IMG/VR virus record: IMGVR_UViG_3300036859_000066
Span: 1 to 39,326 of that record
From: a virus
DNA length: 39,326 bases
Direction: 5' to 3' (one strand)
The notes beneath the pieces were generated by a model. It was not told the DNA's origin and made no database searches. It saw only the letters and a program-made list of their open reading frames with translations. A program made the translations under genes and the position numbers. Shown in pieces: positions 31,773 through 38,946 of the stretch (within the stretch, counting starts at the first letter, position 1; each line of letters starts with the position of its first letter).

Positions 31773-33319
31773 GTGTAGGCCGGCTCCAATTCGTGCGATT
31801 CGTAGATGACCGGAGGGCTGGCCTCCATGTCGTAGATGCGGGCGAATGCGTCGATCAGGTCTTTGTATGACCCGAACGGGAAATAGTGGGCCTGAATCTT
31901 CAGGTCTTCCGATACGTCGTAAATCTTGCGCTCGCCGTCGAGGCGCTTGATGGGCCGGGATATGCGATGGCCCCAGCCCTCGTCCTGCGCCCGCCGTTGC
32001 AATGCCGTCAGGCGCTTGTCGTCGGTCGGGTACGGCAGGTAAATGCGGTGATTCTTCAGGTCCGGCACTAGCCGCTGCACGCGGTCTACCTTGCTGCCGT
32101 CGCCCTCGCGGGGCCACGCCAGCTCAGTAAGCGGCATGCTCACGCGCTCAACCGCTATGCGCTCGCGGAAGTAGTCGAAGTCAGCCTGTGCCCCATAAAT
32201 CTCATAGCCGATCTGGAGCGTCTGGATGCCGTTGGCCCTGTACCATTTCTGGTACAGCTCCTTCATGCGCTGCCAGCGCTCCTGCAAGTCCATGCGGTGG
32301 TTGTAGCCATCCAGCAGGTACTTGTTGCCGGCGTAGTCCAAACCAACTAGCGCCATTGCGGTCTTGGCGCTGTCCTTCTTCCTGCTCCGTGCGGGGTCTA
32401 TCAGCAGGTAGCAGTTGAGAACCTCGGGGCGCACCTCGTATTCCCGGAAGTCCTCAACGTCAAACATCCGCTGTTTGCCGGCCAGCGGGTTTTGCAACAT
32501 CTGGCAACTAACCGTTGCCTCGCCCTGCGTCTTGACCTTTTCGGCCCAAAGCTCGGGGGAGAACAGCACCGGGTTGCCGTCGATCTTCCCGTTATCGGTC
32601 GCAGCGTGTAGCCGTACCTTCGCAGCCCCGCGCTCGATGATGGCCTGATAGGTGTCCGCGTAGCTGTACCGCGTGCCAATGTGCCACTTGCGCCCGCCGT
32701 CTTTGCCGAGGTTGTCCGACAACTCCCAGGACTCGGTTGTCTTCTGAATCTGCTCCGGCGTGCTAACCGACTCTTTCGTAACTACGTCGTCGTAGATCAA
32801 CAGCCCGAAGTGGCGTGACGTGGGCTGGCCGTCTACAAGGCCGTGCGCCTCTAGGCTCGCCTCTTTCGGGTTGGCCGAACGCTTGAGTATCAGCCCGCCA
32901 TCCAGCGACCATGCCGGCGCTTCGTCGTGCGGGTTGGCCCAGATAATGTCCGGGAATGCCGCCCTCAGAATCTCGTTTGTCTCAAACTCGCGCTTGATCT
33001 GCCCAAGGAACGCCTTCGCAATCGGCTTGGTGTGGCTGAAGATGCCAACGGTCAGGTTGGGGTCGCGTAGCAACTCCTGAATCGCCCCACCAAACGTGAT
33101 GATTGTGGACTTGTAGTGTTCGCGCGCCCACAGGTCCAGGTATCCATCGGGCTCGGCCTCTACCTCTCTACACCGGGCGTACAGCCACGGGTGCAGCAGG
33201 TCTGTGCGGCCCAGGGCCTTTACAAGCAGGTAGTAGCGGTCGAGTTCACAGAGAACCCTGACCCCGGTTAGAGCGGCCCCGCGCTTATCAATCTCGTCCC
33301 AATACTCAAAGACTTCATT
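31769..33319 (-). CDS. terL: Terminase large subunit; start codon not found
   Basis: The ATPase and nuclease parts are clear: WAREHYKST (Walker-A-like) near 33110, LLIYDDVVTKES as the Walker-B region, then LLIDPARSRKKDSAKT, GYEIYGAQADF and SYKDLIDAF supplying nuclease acidic residues. The frame stays open upstream to a TAA at 33395-33397, yet no ATG, GTG or TTG occurs in frame before TTG 33073, which lies after the ATPase motif. The upstream amino-acid sequence (NEVFEYWDEIDKRG...CELDRYYLLVKAL) looks like a genuine TerL N-terminus. I have set the boundary at 33319, where the homing-endonuclease gene overlaps; the true start is unresolved. Confidence 0.88.
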   Translation of the reverse strand, partial: NEVFEYWDEIDKRGAALTGVRVLCELDRYYLLVKALGRTDLLHPWLYARCREVEAEPDGYLDLWAREHYKSTIITFGGAIQELLRDPNLTVGIFSHTKPIAKAFLGQIKREFETNEILRAAFPDIIWANPHDEAPAWSLDGGLILKRSANPKEASLEAHGLVDGQPTSRHFGLLIYDDVVTKESVSTPEQIQKTTESWELSDNLGKDGGRKWHIGTRYSYADTYQAIIERGAAKVRLHAATDNGKIDGNPVLFSPELWAEKVKTQGEATVSCQMLQNPLAGKQRMFDVEDFREYEVRPEVLNCYLLIDPARSRKKDSAKTAMALVGLDYAGNKYLLDGYNHRMDLQERWQRMKELYQKWYRANGIQTLQIGYEIYGAQADFDYFRERIAVERVSMPLTELAWPREGDGSKVDRVQRLVPDLKNHRIYLPYPTDDKRLTALQRRAQDEGWGHRISRPIKRLDGERKIYDVSEDLKIQAHYFPFGSYKDLIDAFARIYDMEASPPVIYESHELEPAYT

Positions 33320-33854
33320 GAGGCTTAGCGCGTGCCCCGGATAGCATTGCGCGGGATAGGTTTTTTCTGTGCTCGTCAGAGAATTTTCTTCCCTTTAGCG
33401 CCGCCGCGATCTTCGCCCTGTGCTCTGCCGACTTGGGCTTGCGGGCGGCCAATTTGAACGCCTCGGACCTTGGGCCGCGCCCGAATTGATTGCCGCGCAT
33501 TCGCTCCGCGAGGCGGGCCTTGTGCTCTGGCGTGTGGCGATAGCCAAGAGCGCCGTCCCCGCCATCAGTAAGATTTAAGAGTCTCGCCCCGGTCTTCCTG
33601 TAAAAAGAAATCAGTTGCCGCTCTGTTTGGCCCCAAACACCGAACTGCGGCGGGGCCAACACCACGGCCCGCACACTCTCGCCACGAGCCCGCAAAGAGC
33701 GAATCCATCTATGAACCGGGGTCTTGCCGGAGGCGCTATTGCCAAAATGCCGCGTGAGCCGAACGCCTACCGGGCGTATCGTCTGACCGACGTACCGAAT
33801 CTCGTATTTGGATGCCGCCGTCAGCCCGTAGACCCAACAACTATTTGCTTTCAA
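33315..33854 (-). CDS. GIY-YIG homing endonuclease with NUMOD3 motifs, 179 aa
   Basis: Start taken at TTG 33854 with GAGG four bases upstream; another TTG at 33878 is possible. WVYGLT...IRYVGQT gives the GIY-YIG pair at residues 8-23, followed by an Arg in RLTRHF, a Glu in GQTERQL and an Asn in LLNLTDGGDG. Three NUMOD3-type motifs follow (HTPEHKARLAERMRG, KSAEHRAKIAAALKG, FSDEHRKNLSRAMLSG). It overlaps the hldC stop and the first TerL codons. It is a selfish homing gene placed exactly at the 5' end of terL. Confidence 0.92.
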   Translation of the reverse strand: MKANSCWVYGLTAASKYEIRYVGQTIRPVGVRLTRHFGNSASGKTPVHRWIRSLRARGESVRAVVLAPPQFGVWGQTERQLISFYRKTGARLLNLTDGGDGALGYRHTPEHKARLAERMRGNQFGRGPRSEAFKLAARKPKSAEHRAKIAAALKGRKFSDEHRKNLSRAMLSGARAKPQ

Positions 33855-34275
33855 GCAGCCTCGTTGTCGAATGGCCAACGTGGTACGGCAGCACCAGCGC
33901 CCTGCCGGCGTATTGCCTGCCGGCGATCTGCTCGGGCTGGTAGTCGCCGCCCTTCACCAGCACATCCGGCAGAACTAGCCCAATCAGCCGCTCCGGCGTG
34001 TCCTCGCTGAAAGCCGCAACCGCGTCCACGCAGCGCAACTCAGACAGCACCGCCATGCGATCTGCCAGCGTGTTGATGGGCCGGCCCGGCTTGAGCCTGC
34101 CCGTTGATTCGTCGTCGTTTACCGCGACAATCAGCGCATGGCCCAGGTCGCGGGCGGCCTGCAGATACCGGATGTGCCCGACGTGCAGCAGGTCGAACAC
34201 CCCGTTAGTCATCACAATCTTCCAGCCGAACACACGGGCCGCATTGACGTAGGCCAGCAGCTCAGGCTCGGTCAC
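33841..34275 (-). CDS. hldC: D-glycero-beta-D-manno-heptose-1-phosphate adenylyltransferase, 144 aa
   Basis: The nucleotidyltransferase motif [10 protein letters not shown] is at 25-34, with [12 protein letters not shown] and [15 protein letters not shown] in the usual places and a C-terminal HSTTRLLE. This is the RfaE2/HldE C-terminal type. It transfers AMP from ATP to heptose-1-phosphate to give ADP-heptose. The gene is separate, not fused to the kinase as in enteric HldE, and overlaps hldA by four bases. Its stop lies within the start region of the GIY-YIG gene. Confidence 0.95.
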   Translation of the reverse strand: MTEPELLAYVNAARVFGWKIVMTNGVFDLLHVGHIRYLQAARDLGHALIVAVNDDESTGRLKPGRPINTLADRMAVLSELRCVDAVAAFSEDTPERLIGLVLPDVLVKGGDYQPEQIAGRQYAGRALVLPYHVGHSTTRLLESK

Positions 34276-35084
34276 AGGCCCAGCTCGGCCATGGTGACTG
34301 TGGCCGCCCCAAGCTTGCCAACCTTGATGCCGGCGGCCTTGTTCGCCAAATAGGCCGCCTCAGACATGCTCGCGCCATCGGCCAGCATCACGGCCATAGT
34401 CGCAATGACCGTATCGCCCGCCCCGGTTACGTCGTACACCTCGCGGGCTTGAGCGGGCAGATGCAGCGCCGGCTTGCCGCGCTCGATCAGCGTCATGCCG
34501 CTCTCACCGCGAGTGACGAGCAGGGCCGTCAGGTCAAGTTCTTCAACCAAGCATTCGCCCTTGCGAGCAATGTCGGCCTCATCGCGGCACTTGCCCACGT
34601 ACACCTCAAACTCGGACAGATTCGGCGTGAGCAGCGTCGCCTCCTCATAGCGTCCGTAGTCATCGCCCTTGGGGTCTACCAGCACGGGCTTACCAGCCGC
34701 CATCTCGATCATCTGCGCCACATCAACCAGCGTGCCCTTGCCGTAGTCCGACAGGATCACAACGTCAGCGTCGGGCAGTGCTGCGCGGTACTCCGCCAGC
34801 AGCGCCTTGCGGTCAAACTCTAACGGCCGCTCGAAGTCCAGCCTGATTAGCTGCTGATGCCGCGACATGACGCGCAGCTTGCGTATCTGCGGGCCGAAGT
34901 CGCCCAGCAGGGTTACGTCTGCGCCCAGCGCCTTGACGTTTGCCGCCACGTTAGCGGCCCCGCCCGGCCTAGTCTCCGTGTGCTGCACCAGCACCACCGG
35001 GACAGGGGCCTCGGGCGATATGCGCTCAGTTGCCCCGGTCCAATATTCGTCCTGCATCACGTCGCCAACAACCAGCACGTTCAC
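34272..35084 (-). CDS. hldA: D-glycero-beta-D-manno-heptose-7-phosphate kinase, 270 aa, shortened
   Basis: Start GTG 35084 in a GTGA overlap with gmhA. PfkB-family signatures: [10 protein letters not shown] at 22-31, [10 protein letters not shown] at 41-50, [23 protein letters not shown], and the catalytic DVTGAGDTV near residue 230. Against the E. coli HldE kinase as I remember it, about 28 residues are missing between LLGDFG (59-64) and [19 protein letters not shown]. Everything else aligns well. It would phosphorylate the C1 position of heptose-7-phosphate. Whether the shortened enzyme is active is open. Confidence 0.93.
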   Translation of the reverse strand: MNVLVVGDVMQDEYWTGATERISPEAPVPVVLVQHTETRPGGAANVAANVKALGADVTLLGDFGPQIRKLRVMSRHQQLIRLDFERPLEFDRKALLAEYRAALPDADVVILSDYGKGTLVDVAQMIEMAAGKPVLVDPKGDDYGRYEEATLLTPNLSEFEVYVGKCRDEADIARKGECLVEELDLTALLVTRGESGMTLIERGKPALHLPAQAREVYDVTGAGDTVIATMAVMLADGASMSEAAYLANKAAGIKVGKLGAATVTMAELGL

Positions 35085-35644
35085 AGCCCTAGCGCCGCCT
35101 CGATGTGCGCGCACAGGGCGTGCCCGATGAACTCGTGCGCCTCCTGGATGCGGGCGGTTACGTTGCTGGGGACGCAGACAGCGGCGCGGCAGAACTGACG
35201 GACCTCGCCGCCATCGCGCCCAAGCAACCCCACAACCGGCATCCCGATATCTAGCGCCGCCTTGGCGGCCTCAACAATGTTCGGCGAATTGCCAGAAGTA
35301 GACAGGACCACAAGCAAATCGGCCTCGGTCCCAAGCGCGCGTAGCTGGCGGGCGAACACTTGGTCATAGCCGTAATCGTTGGCTATGGCCGTCAGCGCGG
35401 AGGTGTCAGTGGTAAGCGCGATGGCGGCCAGCGGCGGGCGGTCGTGCACAAACCGGCCGGTCAGCTCCGCAGCAAGGTGCTGCGCGGCGGCGGCCGAACC
35501 GCCATTGCCGCAGAGGAACAACGCGCCCCCTGCGTTCTTAAGACAGCCCACCATCTGGCTGGCAACCTGTCTGAATGGAAGGTCCAGCCCGTCCATTTCC
35601 TTGAACAGCGCCACATGCTCGGCTAGTTGCTGGCTGTATGTCAT
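35081..35644 (-). CDS. gmhA: Sedoheptulose-7-phosphate isomerase GmhA, 187 aa
   Basis: The SIS-fold motifs are complete: [18 protein letters not shown] at 43-60 with the catalytic-type Glu60, STSGNSPN at 115-122, and QEAHEFIGH at 167-175 with His170. GmhA converts sedoheptulose-7-phosphate to D-glycero-D-manno-heptose-7-phosphate, the first step of ADP-heptose synthesis. It sits just downstream of the TerS candidate with ATGA overlap and is the first gene of the cassette. Full length for the family. Confidence 0.96.
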   Translation of the reverse strand: MTYSQQLAEHVALFKEMDGLDLPFRQVASQMVGCLKNAGGALFLCGNGGSAAAAQHLAAELTGRFVHDRPPLAAIALTTDTSALTAIANDYGYDQVFARQLRALGTEADLLVVLSTSGNSPNIVEAAKAALDIGMPVVGLLGRDGGEVRQFCRAAVCVPSNVTARIQEAHEFIGHALCAHIEAALGL

Positions 35645-35937
35645 TGGCCCCTGATCTTTGCCCGCAGTTCCTCGGCGCCGCGCACAAGCAACTCCATCGG
35701 GCCGCCGCCGGGGGCGCTAACGGCCACGGGCTGCTCGGCCTTGCCATCCAGCCTGTCGGCCAGCTCCTTGAATGCCGCGATCTGCCCCTTCTCGCAGGAA
35801 TCCAAGAACTTGTCCGCCAATTCGTCAATGGCTCTGATGCGCTGGTCGCCCGGTACGCGGCGCTCTAAGGCGCGCTCAATGGCGGCGGCCCAAATCTTGG
35901 CCTTCGCTGCGTTCTGATTGCCTACCGGCGCTCCCAT
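35641..35937 (-). CDS. Small terminase-like / DNA-packaging protein, 98 aa
   Basis: It begins MGAPVGNQNAAKAKIWAAAI, a start seen in small phage DNA-packaging proteins, and continues as a charged helical protein (QIAAFKELADRLDGKAEQ). It is the best TerS candidate because no other is found before terL. Assignment is by pattern and position only. The heptose cassette separates it from terL by about 2.3 kb. Confidence 0.72.
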   Translation of the reverse strand: MGAPVGNQNAAKAKIWAAAIERALERRVPGDQRIRAIDELADKFLDSCEKGQIAAFKELADRLDGKAEQPVAVSAPGGGPMELLVRGAEELRAKIRGQ

Positions 35938-35941
35938 TAAC

Positions 35942-36142
35942 TCAACCTATCCCTTTGTTTTCTCTACACGCCTGCCGCCGCTCAATCGCCGCCATGATGC
36001 TGGCCTGGCGCTCCAATTCCTCTACACGCACGATCTGGTCTATCTCGCGCTGCGTCAGGCTGAGCGGGCGGCTTGGCTTGCGGCCCCAGAATGGGTCCGG
36101 GCCGTCTGTCAGGCTCAGCCAAAAATCGGCTAGCCAGTTCAA
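35942..36142 (-). CDS. Hypothetical protein, 66 aa
   Basis: TTG 36142 overlaps the upstream TGA as TTGA. N-terminal Trp/Leu-rich segment (NWLADFWLSLTDGPDPFW) followed by a long charged helix (REIDQIVRVEELERQASIMA). Possibly a packaging accessory protein. No family is recognised. Confidence 0.65.
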   Translation of the reverse strand: MNWLADFWLSLTDGPDPFWGRKPSRPLSLTQREIDQIVRVEELERQASIMAAIERRQACRENKGIG

Positions 36143-36294
36143 TTCAGCCTCGCCTTGGGCGGTTCCTCAGCATCAATCTCAAAAGCCCCCTTACTCATCG
36201 TGTCCAGCCAGATTTCGCTGTACGGGGGCATGTGGGCCAGCACCTCCACAAGATCAATGCTCGACCAGTCCTCCACAGCAATGATCTGGGTCAT
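36139..36294 (-). CDS. Small hypothetical protein, 51 aa
   Basis: ATG 36294 with GGAG upstream; the product begins MTQIIAVEDWSSIDLVEVLA and ends in a Glu/Lys tail. It is the first gene downstream of the probable late promoter. A short leader frame of 18 codons (36291-36347) ends in its start as ATGA and may be coupled to it. The function is unknown. Confidence 0.6.
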   Translation of the reverse strand: MTQIIAVEDWSSIDLVEVLAHMPPYSEIWLDTMSKGAFEIDAEEPPKARLN

Positions 36295-36504
36295 GCGGGG
36301 ACTCCGGGAATAGGTCGCGCCGACACGCGGCGATTCAGTCCGTCCATCTAAGGATTTTGTGGGCTGGCCGGGACGGCGCGATGTTTGGTTAAGGTGCTGG
36401 CCTCGCGGGGCGGGGCGGGGCCGTAACCGACTCGGCGCATGGCGGAGCGGCGGTGTTCTTGTTGCGGCGCGGCAATGCTACAGGCGTAGGATGCCGTGCC
36501 GCCG
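36295..36504 (-). other. Leader region of the late transcript
   Basis: About 200 bases without a clear gene between the promoter and the first late gene. It holds three runs of four G on the plus strand (36407-36420) and an 18-codon frame at 36291-36347. A Q-type antiterminator normally acts on such a leader, but I see no textbook terminator with a U tract in it. Confidence 0.5.
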
Positions 36505-36513
36505 ATTATATCA
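36505..36513 (-). promoter_or_regulatory. Probable late promoter, extended -10
   Basis: On the minus strand the sequence TGATATAAT is a perfect extended -10 (TGn plus TATAAT). No -35 consensus is found at 16-18 bases; the nearest TTGACC is 24 bases away. The start point would fall near 36498. The promoter follows the Q-like gene and precedes the packaging genes. Confidence 0.65.
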
Positions 36514-36546
36514 AACCTTTAGTGGTTTGTGTTGGGTCAAACCACT
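36512..36546. promoter_or_regulatory. Operator-like array of CAAACC half-sites
   Basis: Three half-sites alternate in orientation: CAAACC at 36512-36517, GGTTTG at 36524-36529 and CAAACC at 36538-36543. The last two belong to a nine-base inverted repeat AGTGGTTTG/CAAACCACT (36521-36546) with an eight-base spacer. The array covers the -35 position and touches the extended -10. It starts at the stop of the Q-like gene. It probably binds a phage regulator, which could activate or repress. Confidence 0.7.
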
Positions 36547-37117
36547 ATCCACTGTGCCTTTCATCGGAAAGTTGCCGCGCCAGTTCCGCTATCGCCCTGC
36601 CCTCAAGCTGGCTCAGCTCGCGGTACACGTCCTCATAGCGCCACTTCCACGGTGGCTTGCCGTGATCCCATTGGGCGGGCGGAATCTCAAGCGCCTCGCG
36701 CCGATCCTCCACGCTCAGGCGCTCGCTGCCCGTTGCATCGCAAACATGACACGCCCTGGTGCCGATGAACTTGGCGCCCTTGCACACCGGGCACGGGCGG
36801 GGGGCCAGCATCTCGTAAAGGGCTCCATGGGCTAACCGCCTGTACCACCGCTCACCCTTTGGCCCGTCATCCCAGCCCTTCCTGATGGCGAGCTGGATAA
36901 CGCTGTCGTACACCTCCCGGTAGAACTCCGGGCACTGCTGGGTGGTGTAGTGGTTGAAAACGTACTTGTGCAGCAGGATTGCGCCACCGATTGCGTTGCA
37001 GTGCGCGACCCCTAACGCAATGTCCTGGGTGGTGAATTCCGGGATGCCGTTAGGGGCGGCTGCCTTCTCAGGCCAGATTGAGCGAACCGTCAGCTTGGTG
37101 ATCCGCTCTGCGCTCAC
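36545..37117 (-). CDS. Q-like antiterminator with zinc-binding motif, 190 aa
   Basis: GTG 37117 in GTGA overlap. The helical N-terminal half (TTQDIALGVAHCNAIGGAILLHKY) is followed by CPVC...CHVCDATG, a four-cysteine zinc motif similar to that of phage 82/21-type Q or DUF1133 proteins. The tail has a WKWRYEDVYRELSQLEG helix. The position between the nin-type genes and the late promoter fits late-gene antitermination, and the late operon contains several intrinsic terminators. The family assignment is by pattern. Confidence 0.78.
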   Translation of the reverse strand: MSAERITKLTVRSIWPEKAAAPNGIPEFTTQDIALGVAHCNAIGGAILLHKYVFNHYTTQQCPEFYREVYDSVIQLAIRKGWDDGPKGERWYRRLAHGALYEMLAPRPCPVCKGAKFIGTRACHVCDATGSERLSVEDRREALEIPPAQWDHGKPPWKWRYEDVYRELSQLEGRAIAELARQLSDERHSG

Positions 37118-37422
37118 GCGCCCCCCTTCCCGCTCTTGGGCCGCGCCCGCGCAAATGGCCCGCTTAGCGTTGCCGCCCACTCCGCAACTTGCCAAGCGTA
37201 AAGGGCCCCCGCGTTCTCAACCCGCGCCCCGCCCATGTGGGAAATTCGAATGTCGGGCCTTGGCTTGACGGTGCGCTTGCCCCTGAACAGCGGGCACTCC
37301 GCCCCAATGACCAGCCGGAACTCCCGCTCCGTCGTCTGCGGTGCCCGACCCCACAAAAGAAAATGCAGCAGACTTTTTATCGACCCACCGTCACAACTTG
37401 CTGATCGAAGCGCTGTGGTCAT
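37114..37422 (-). CDS. Hypothetical nin-region protein, 102 aa
   Basis: ATG 37422 with GAGG upstream; an in-frame earlier start exists but would overlap RusA more. The protein begins MTTALRSASCDGGSIKSLLH and contains a basic segment (FRGKRTVKPRPDIRI) followed by AGALYAWQVAEWAATLSGP. No named family is recognised. It sits between RusA and Q, a place where small nin-type genes are usual. Confidence 0.7.
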   Translation of the reverse strand: MTTALRSASCDGGSIKSLLHFLLWGRAPQTTEREFRLVIGAECPLFRGKRTVKPRPDIRISHMGGARVENAGALYAWQVAEWAATLSGPFARARPKSGKGGA

Positions 37423-37429
37423 CGGGGCC

Positions 37430-37774
37430 TCAGTTGGTGCTCGATGCAAAGCGTTCCCGTAAATGAATCCACACTTCTGCGGGGCCTTTCTCTTGCCGAT
37501 ACGACCAGCGCACCTGTGGGTCGCGGTCGTTCACGCCAAGCCTGTCTGCTACGCCGTCCCTGATTGCCTTCAGCGCGGGGCGCAGGTTGTCGTCGTCCAA
37601 TTCTCGCGGGCTTACGCGGGTCAGCGTCACGTCCACCGGCAATTCCATGTGCGGCGTCATCAGGAACGCAACATTGCGCTCCGCTTTCGTGCGCTTCGCC
37701 CGTACCGCCCAATGCTCCCGCTTGTTCGCCGCGGATACGGTCTTGATGGGCAGGACAACTATGGCGAGGCTCAC
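37430..37774 (-). CDS. rusA: RusA-like Holliday junction resolvase, 114 aa
   Basis: The motif ELDDDNLRPALKAIRDGVAD (residues 59-78) carries the acidic cluster of RusA, and Asp83 lies in VNDRDPQV. The N-terminal part (SAANKREHWAVRAKR) has the usual basic residues. RusA resolves four-way junctions in phage recombination. It overlaps NinB by four bases, the common order in lambdoid phages. Confidence 0.92.
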   Translation of the reverse strand: MSLAIVVLPIKTVSAANKREHWAVRAKRTKAERNVAFLMTPHMELPVDVTLTRVSPRELDDDNLRPALKAIRDGVADRLGVNDRDPQVRWSYRQEKGPAEVWIHLRERFASSTN

Positions 37775-38121
37775 GCCGCGCGCTCCAGCGATTCAAGCTC
37801 GGGGTCATGGAATACAACGCCGCGCTCTGCACCGAACGCCGCAATCATTTCCATCACGTCACCCGCTTCCTGCACCGTGAGGCCGCGAGAACTGGCCCCC
37901 AACATCACAAACCCGTTGCCCTCAATTGCCGGGACGGTTTTCCAGCCCTTGTATGTGCCGCAGAAGATCCAGCGCCAAGAGTCTTTGTCTACGCGCATTG
38001 CGCCCGCGTGGGACTCGCCCAAGTTCGCCGGGCCGACGTAGCGCCCCTCAACGGTCAGCCACACTTGCCGCTCCAGGTCCCCGCACATGGCGTTAAGGCG
38101 TTTCTGTTGTTCGCGGGTCAC
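37771..38121 (-). CDS. ninB: NinB-like recombination protein, 116 aa
   Basis: GTG 38121 with GGAGG eight bases upstream, in GTGA overlap with the zinc-protein gene. Family features are DSWRWIFCGTYKGW, AIEGNGFVMLGASSRGLTVQEA and MEMIAAFGAERGVVFHDPE. NinB (Orf) modulates phage recombination by acting on single-stranded DNA and RecA/RecF partners. It lies directly before RusA as in many lambdoid genomes. Confidence 0.9.
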   Translation of the reverse strand: MTREQQKRLNAMCGDLERQVWLTVEGRYVGPANLGESHAGAMRVDKDSWRWIFCGTYKGWKTVPAIEGNGFVMLGASSRGLTVQEAGDVMEMIAAFGAERGVVFHDPELESLERAA

Positions 38122-38258
38122 TTGCGCGGCCTCCGATAGTCCATGCACTTGCAGCCGATCACACGGCACAGCGCCCCGCCCGGCCCGTATTCCGTCGCGT
38201 GCGCGGGACGTACATGGCGGCACGTCCGACACCTAGCGGCGCGTTTTCTTTTCGTCAC
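38118..38258 (-). CDS. Small zinc-binding protein, 46 aa
   Basis: GTG 38258 overlaps the upstream TGA, and the stop overlaps NinB's start. A basic N-terminus (MTKRKRAARC) leads into CRTCRH and a second pair CRVIGCKC, giving CxxC...C(4)CxC. This is a compact zinc-ribbon-like protein of the NinF/NinY size class. Function not known. Confidence 0.6.
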   Translation of the reverse strand: MTKRKRAARCRTCRHVRPAHATEYGPGGALCRVIGCKCMDYRRPRK

Positions 38259-38467
38259 CGCGCCACCTCATGCCGGATGACCACAGCGACCTCTGATGCG
38301 AGGTGAGCGAGCCAAGAAACAAGCTGTAGGGCCCACCACGCCACCATCATCAAGACGCAGGCTCCGACCTCTGCGAACGGCAAACAGATTTCAAGAAGGT
38401 TCGTGGCACGCTCTCGGCCGTGCTCAGAGAGCATCGTTGTCATCCAGCGTTGGGTGGGATAGCTCAC
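38255..38467 (-). CDS. Membrane protein, 70 aa
   Basis: GTG 38467 in GTGA overlap with the Ref stop. A hydrophobic helix (AEVGACVLMMVAWWALQLVSW) follows a hydrophilic N-terminus. It lies in the nin-type block. Its role is unknown; a small inner-membrane protein is the most that can be said. Confidence 0.65.
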   Translation of the reverse strand: MSYPTQRWMTTMLSEHGRERATNLLEICLPFAEVGACVLMMVAWWALQLVSWLAHLASEVAVVIRHEVAR

Positions 38468-38946
38468 GCGGCCTCCAGCTCGAACTCGTAGAACCATTCC
38501 TCGGCGCGCTTGCCCTCCATCCAATACTTGACCTTGTATTCGTTTTGTTCGTCCGCATTGGCGAGGCGCGAGAACACGAACCCGACGGCCTCAATGCCCT
38601 CAATCTTTACGCGTTGGAAGTTGCGGAACTTGAAGTCCGCGTTTTGATATTTCAGGAGGCGGTCATCCGAGCCATATGCGCGATGAAACGCCGCGCTGCC
38701 GTCCATAAGCGAAACGCCGTAGTGGCGCTTGGGGCTAAGCACGGATTTCCGGTGAATCCACGCGCTAAGGCCGATGGTGAAGTCGTGGCCCATCCGAACA
38801 TTGCCGGATTTCAAGTGGTGGATTTCGCACGGAACGAACCCCATGCCCTCGCTCCGCGCGATGATGCAGCCCTTGGCGCGTATCAACTCCCACCGCCGCT
38901 TCTGCTCTGCGGTCGGGGGCGGTAGGCTTTTGCTTCCAAGGCTCAT
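38464..38946 (-). CDS. Ref-like HNH nuclease (RecA-dependent recombination enhancer), 160 aa
   Basis: ATG 38946 in ATGA overlap. The zinc/HNH pattern is Cys40-EIHH (43-44), GHDFTIGL with His54, HRKS with His65, then YGVSLMDGSAAFHRAYGSDDRLL. This is the conserved core of P1 Ref-type, RecA-dependent nucleases. A C-terminal extension of about 55 residues (FRNFQRVKIEGIEAVGFVF, ending FELEAA) is not part of the usual core and I do not recognise it. Confidence 0.88.
   Translation of the reverse strand: MSLGSKSLPPPTAEQKRRWELIRAKGCIIARSEGMGFVPCEIHHLKSGNVRMGHDFTIGLSAWIHRKSVLSPKRHYGVSLMDGSAAFHRAYGSDDRLLKYQNADFKFRNFQRVKIEGIEAVGFVFSRLANADEQNEYKVKYWMEGKRAEEWFYEFELEAA

Noticed and set aside
33360-33366. 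A AAA AAC slippery heptamer in the GIY-YIG gene, possibly feeding TerL by -1 frameshift
   Set aside because: A -1 shift there leads to a stop 13 codons later; TerL lies in the +1 frame.
33354-33366. T run on the plus strand as a terminator
   Set aside because: No stable stem directly before it and no plus-strand gene to end.
36535-36540. TTGACC as the -35 box of the late promoter
   Set aside because: Spacing to TATAAT is 24 bases, too long; the extended -10 explains the promoter better.
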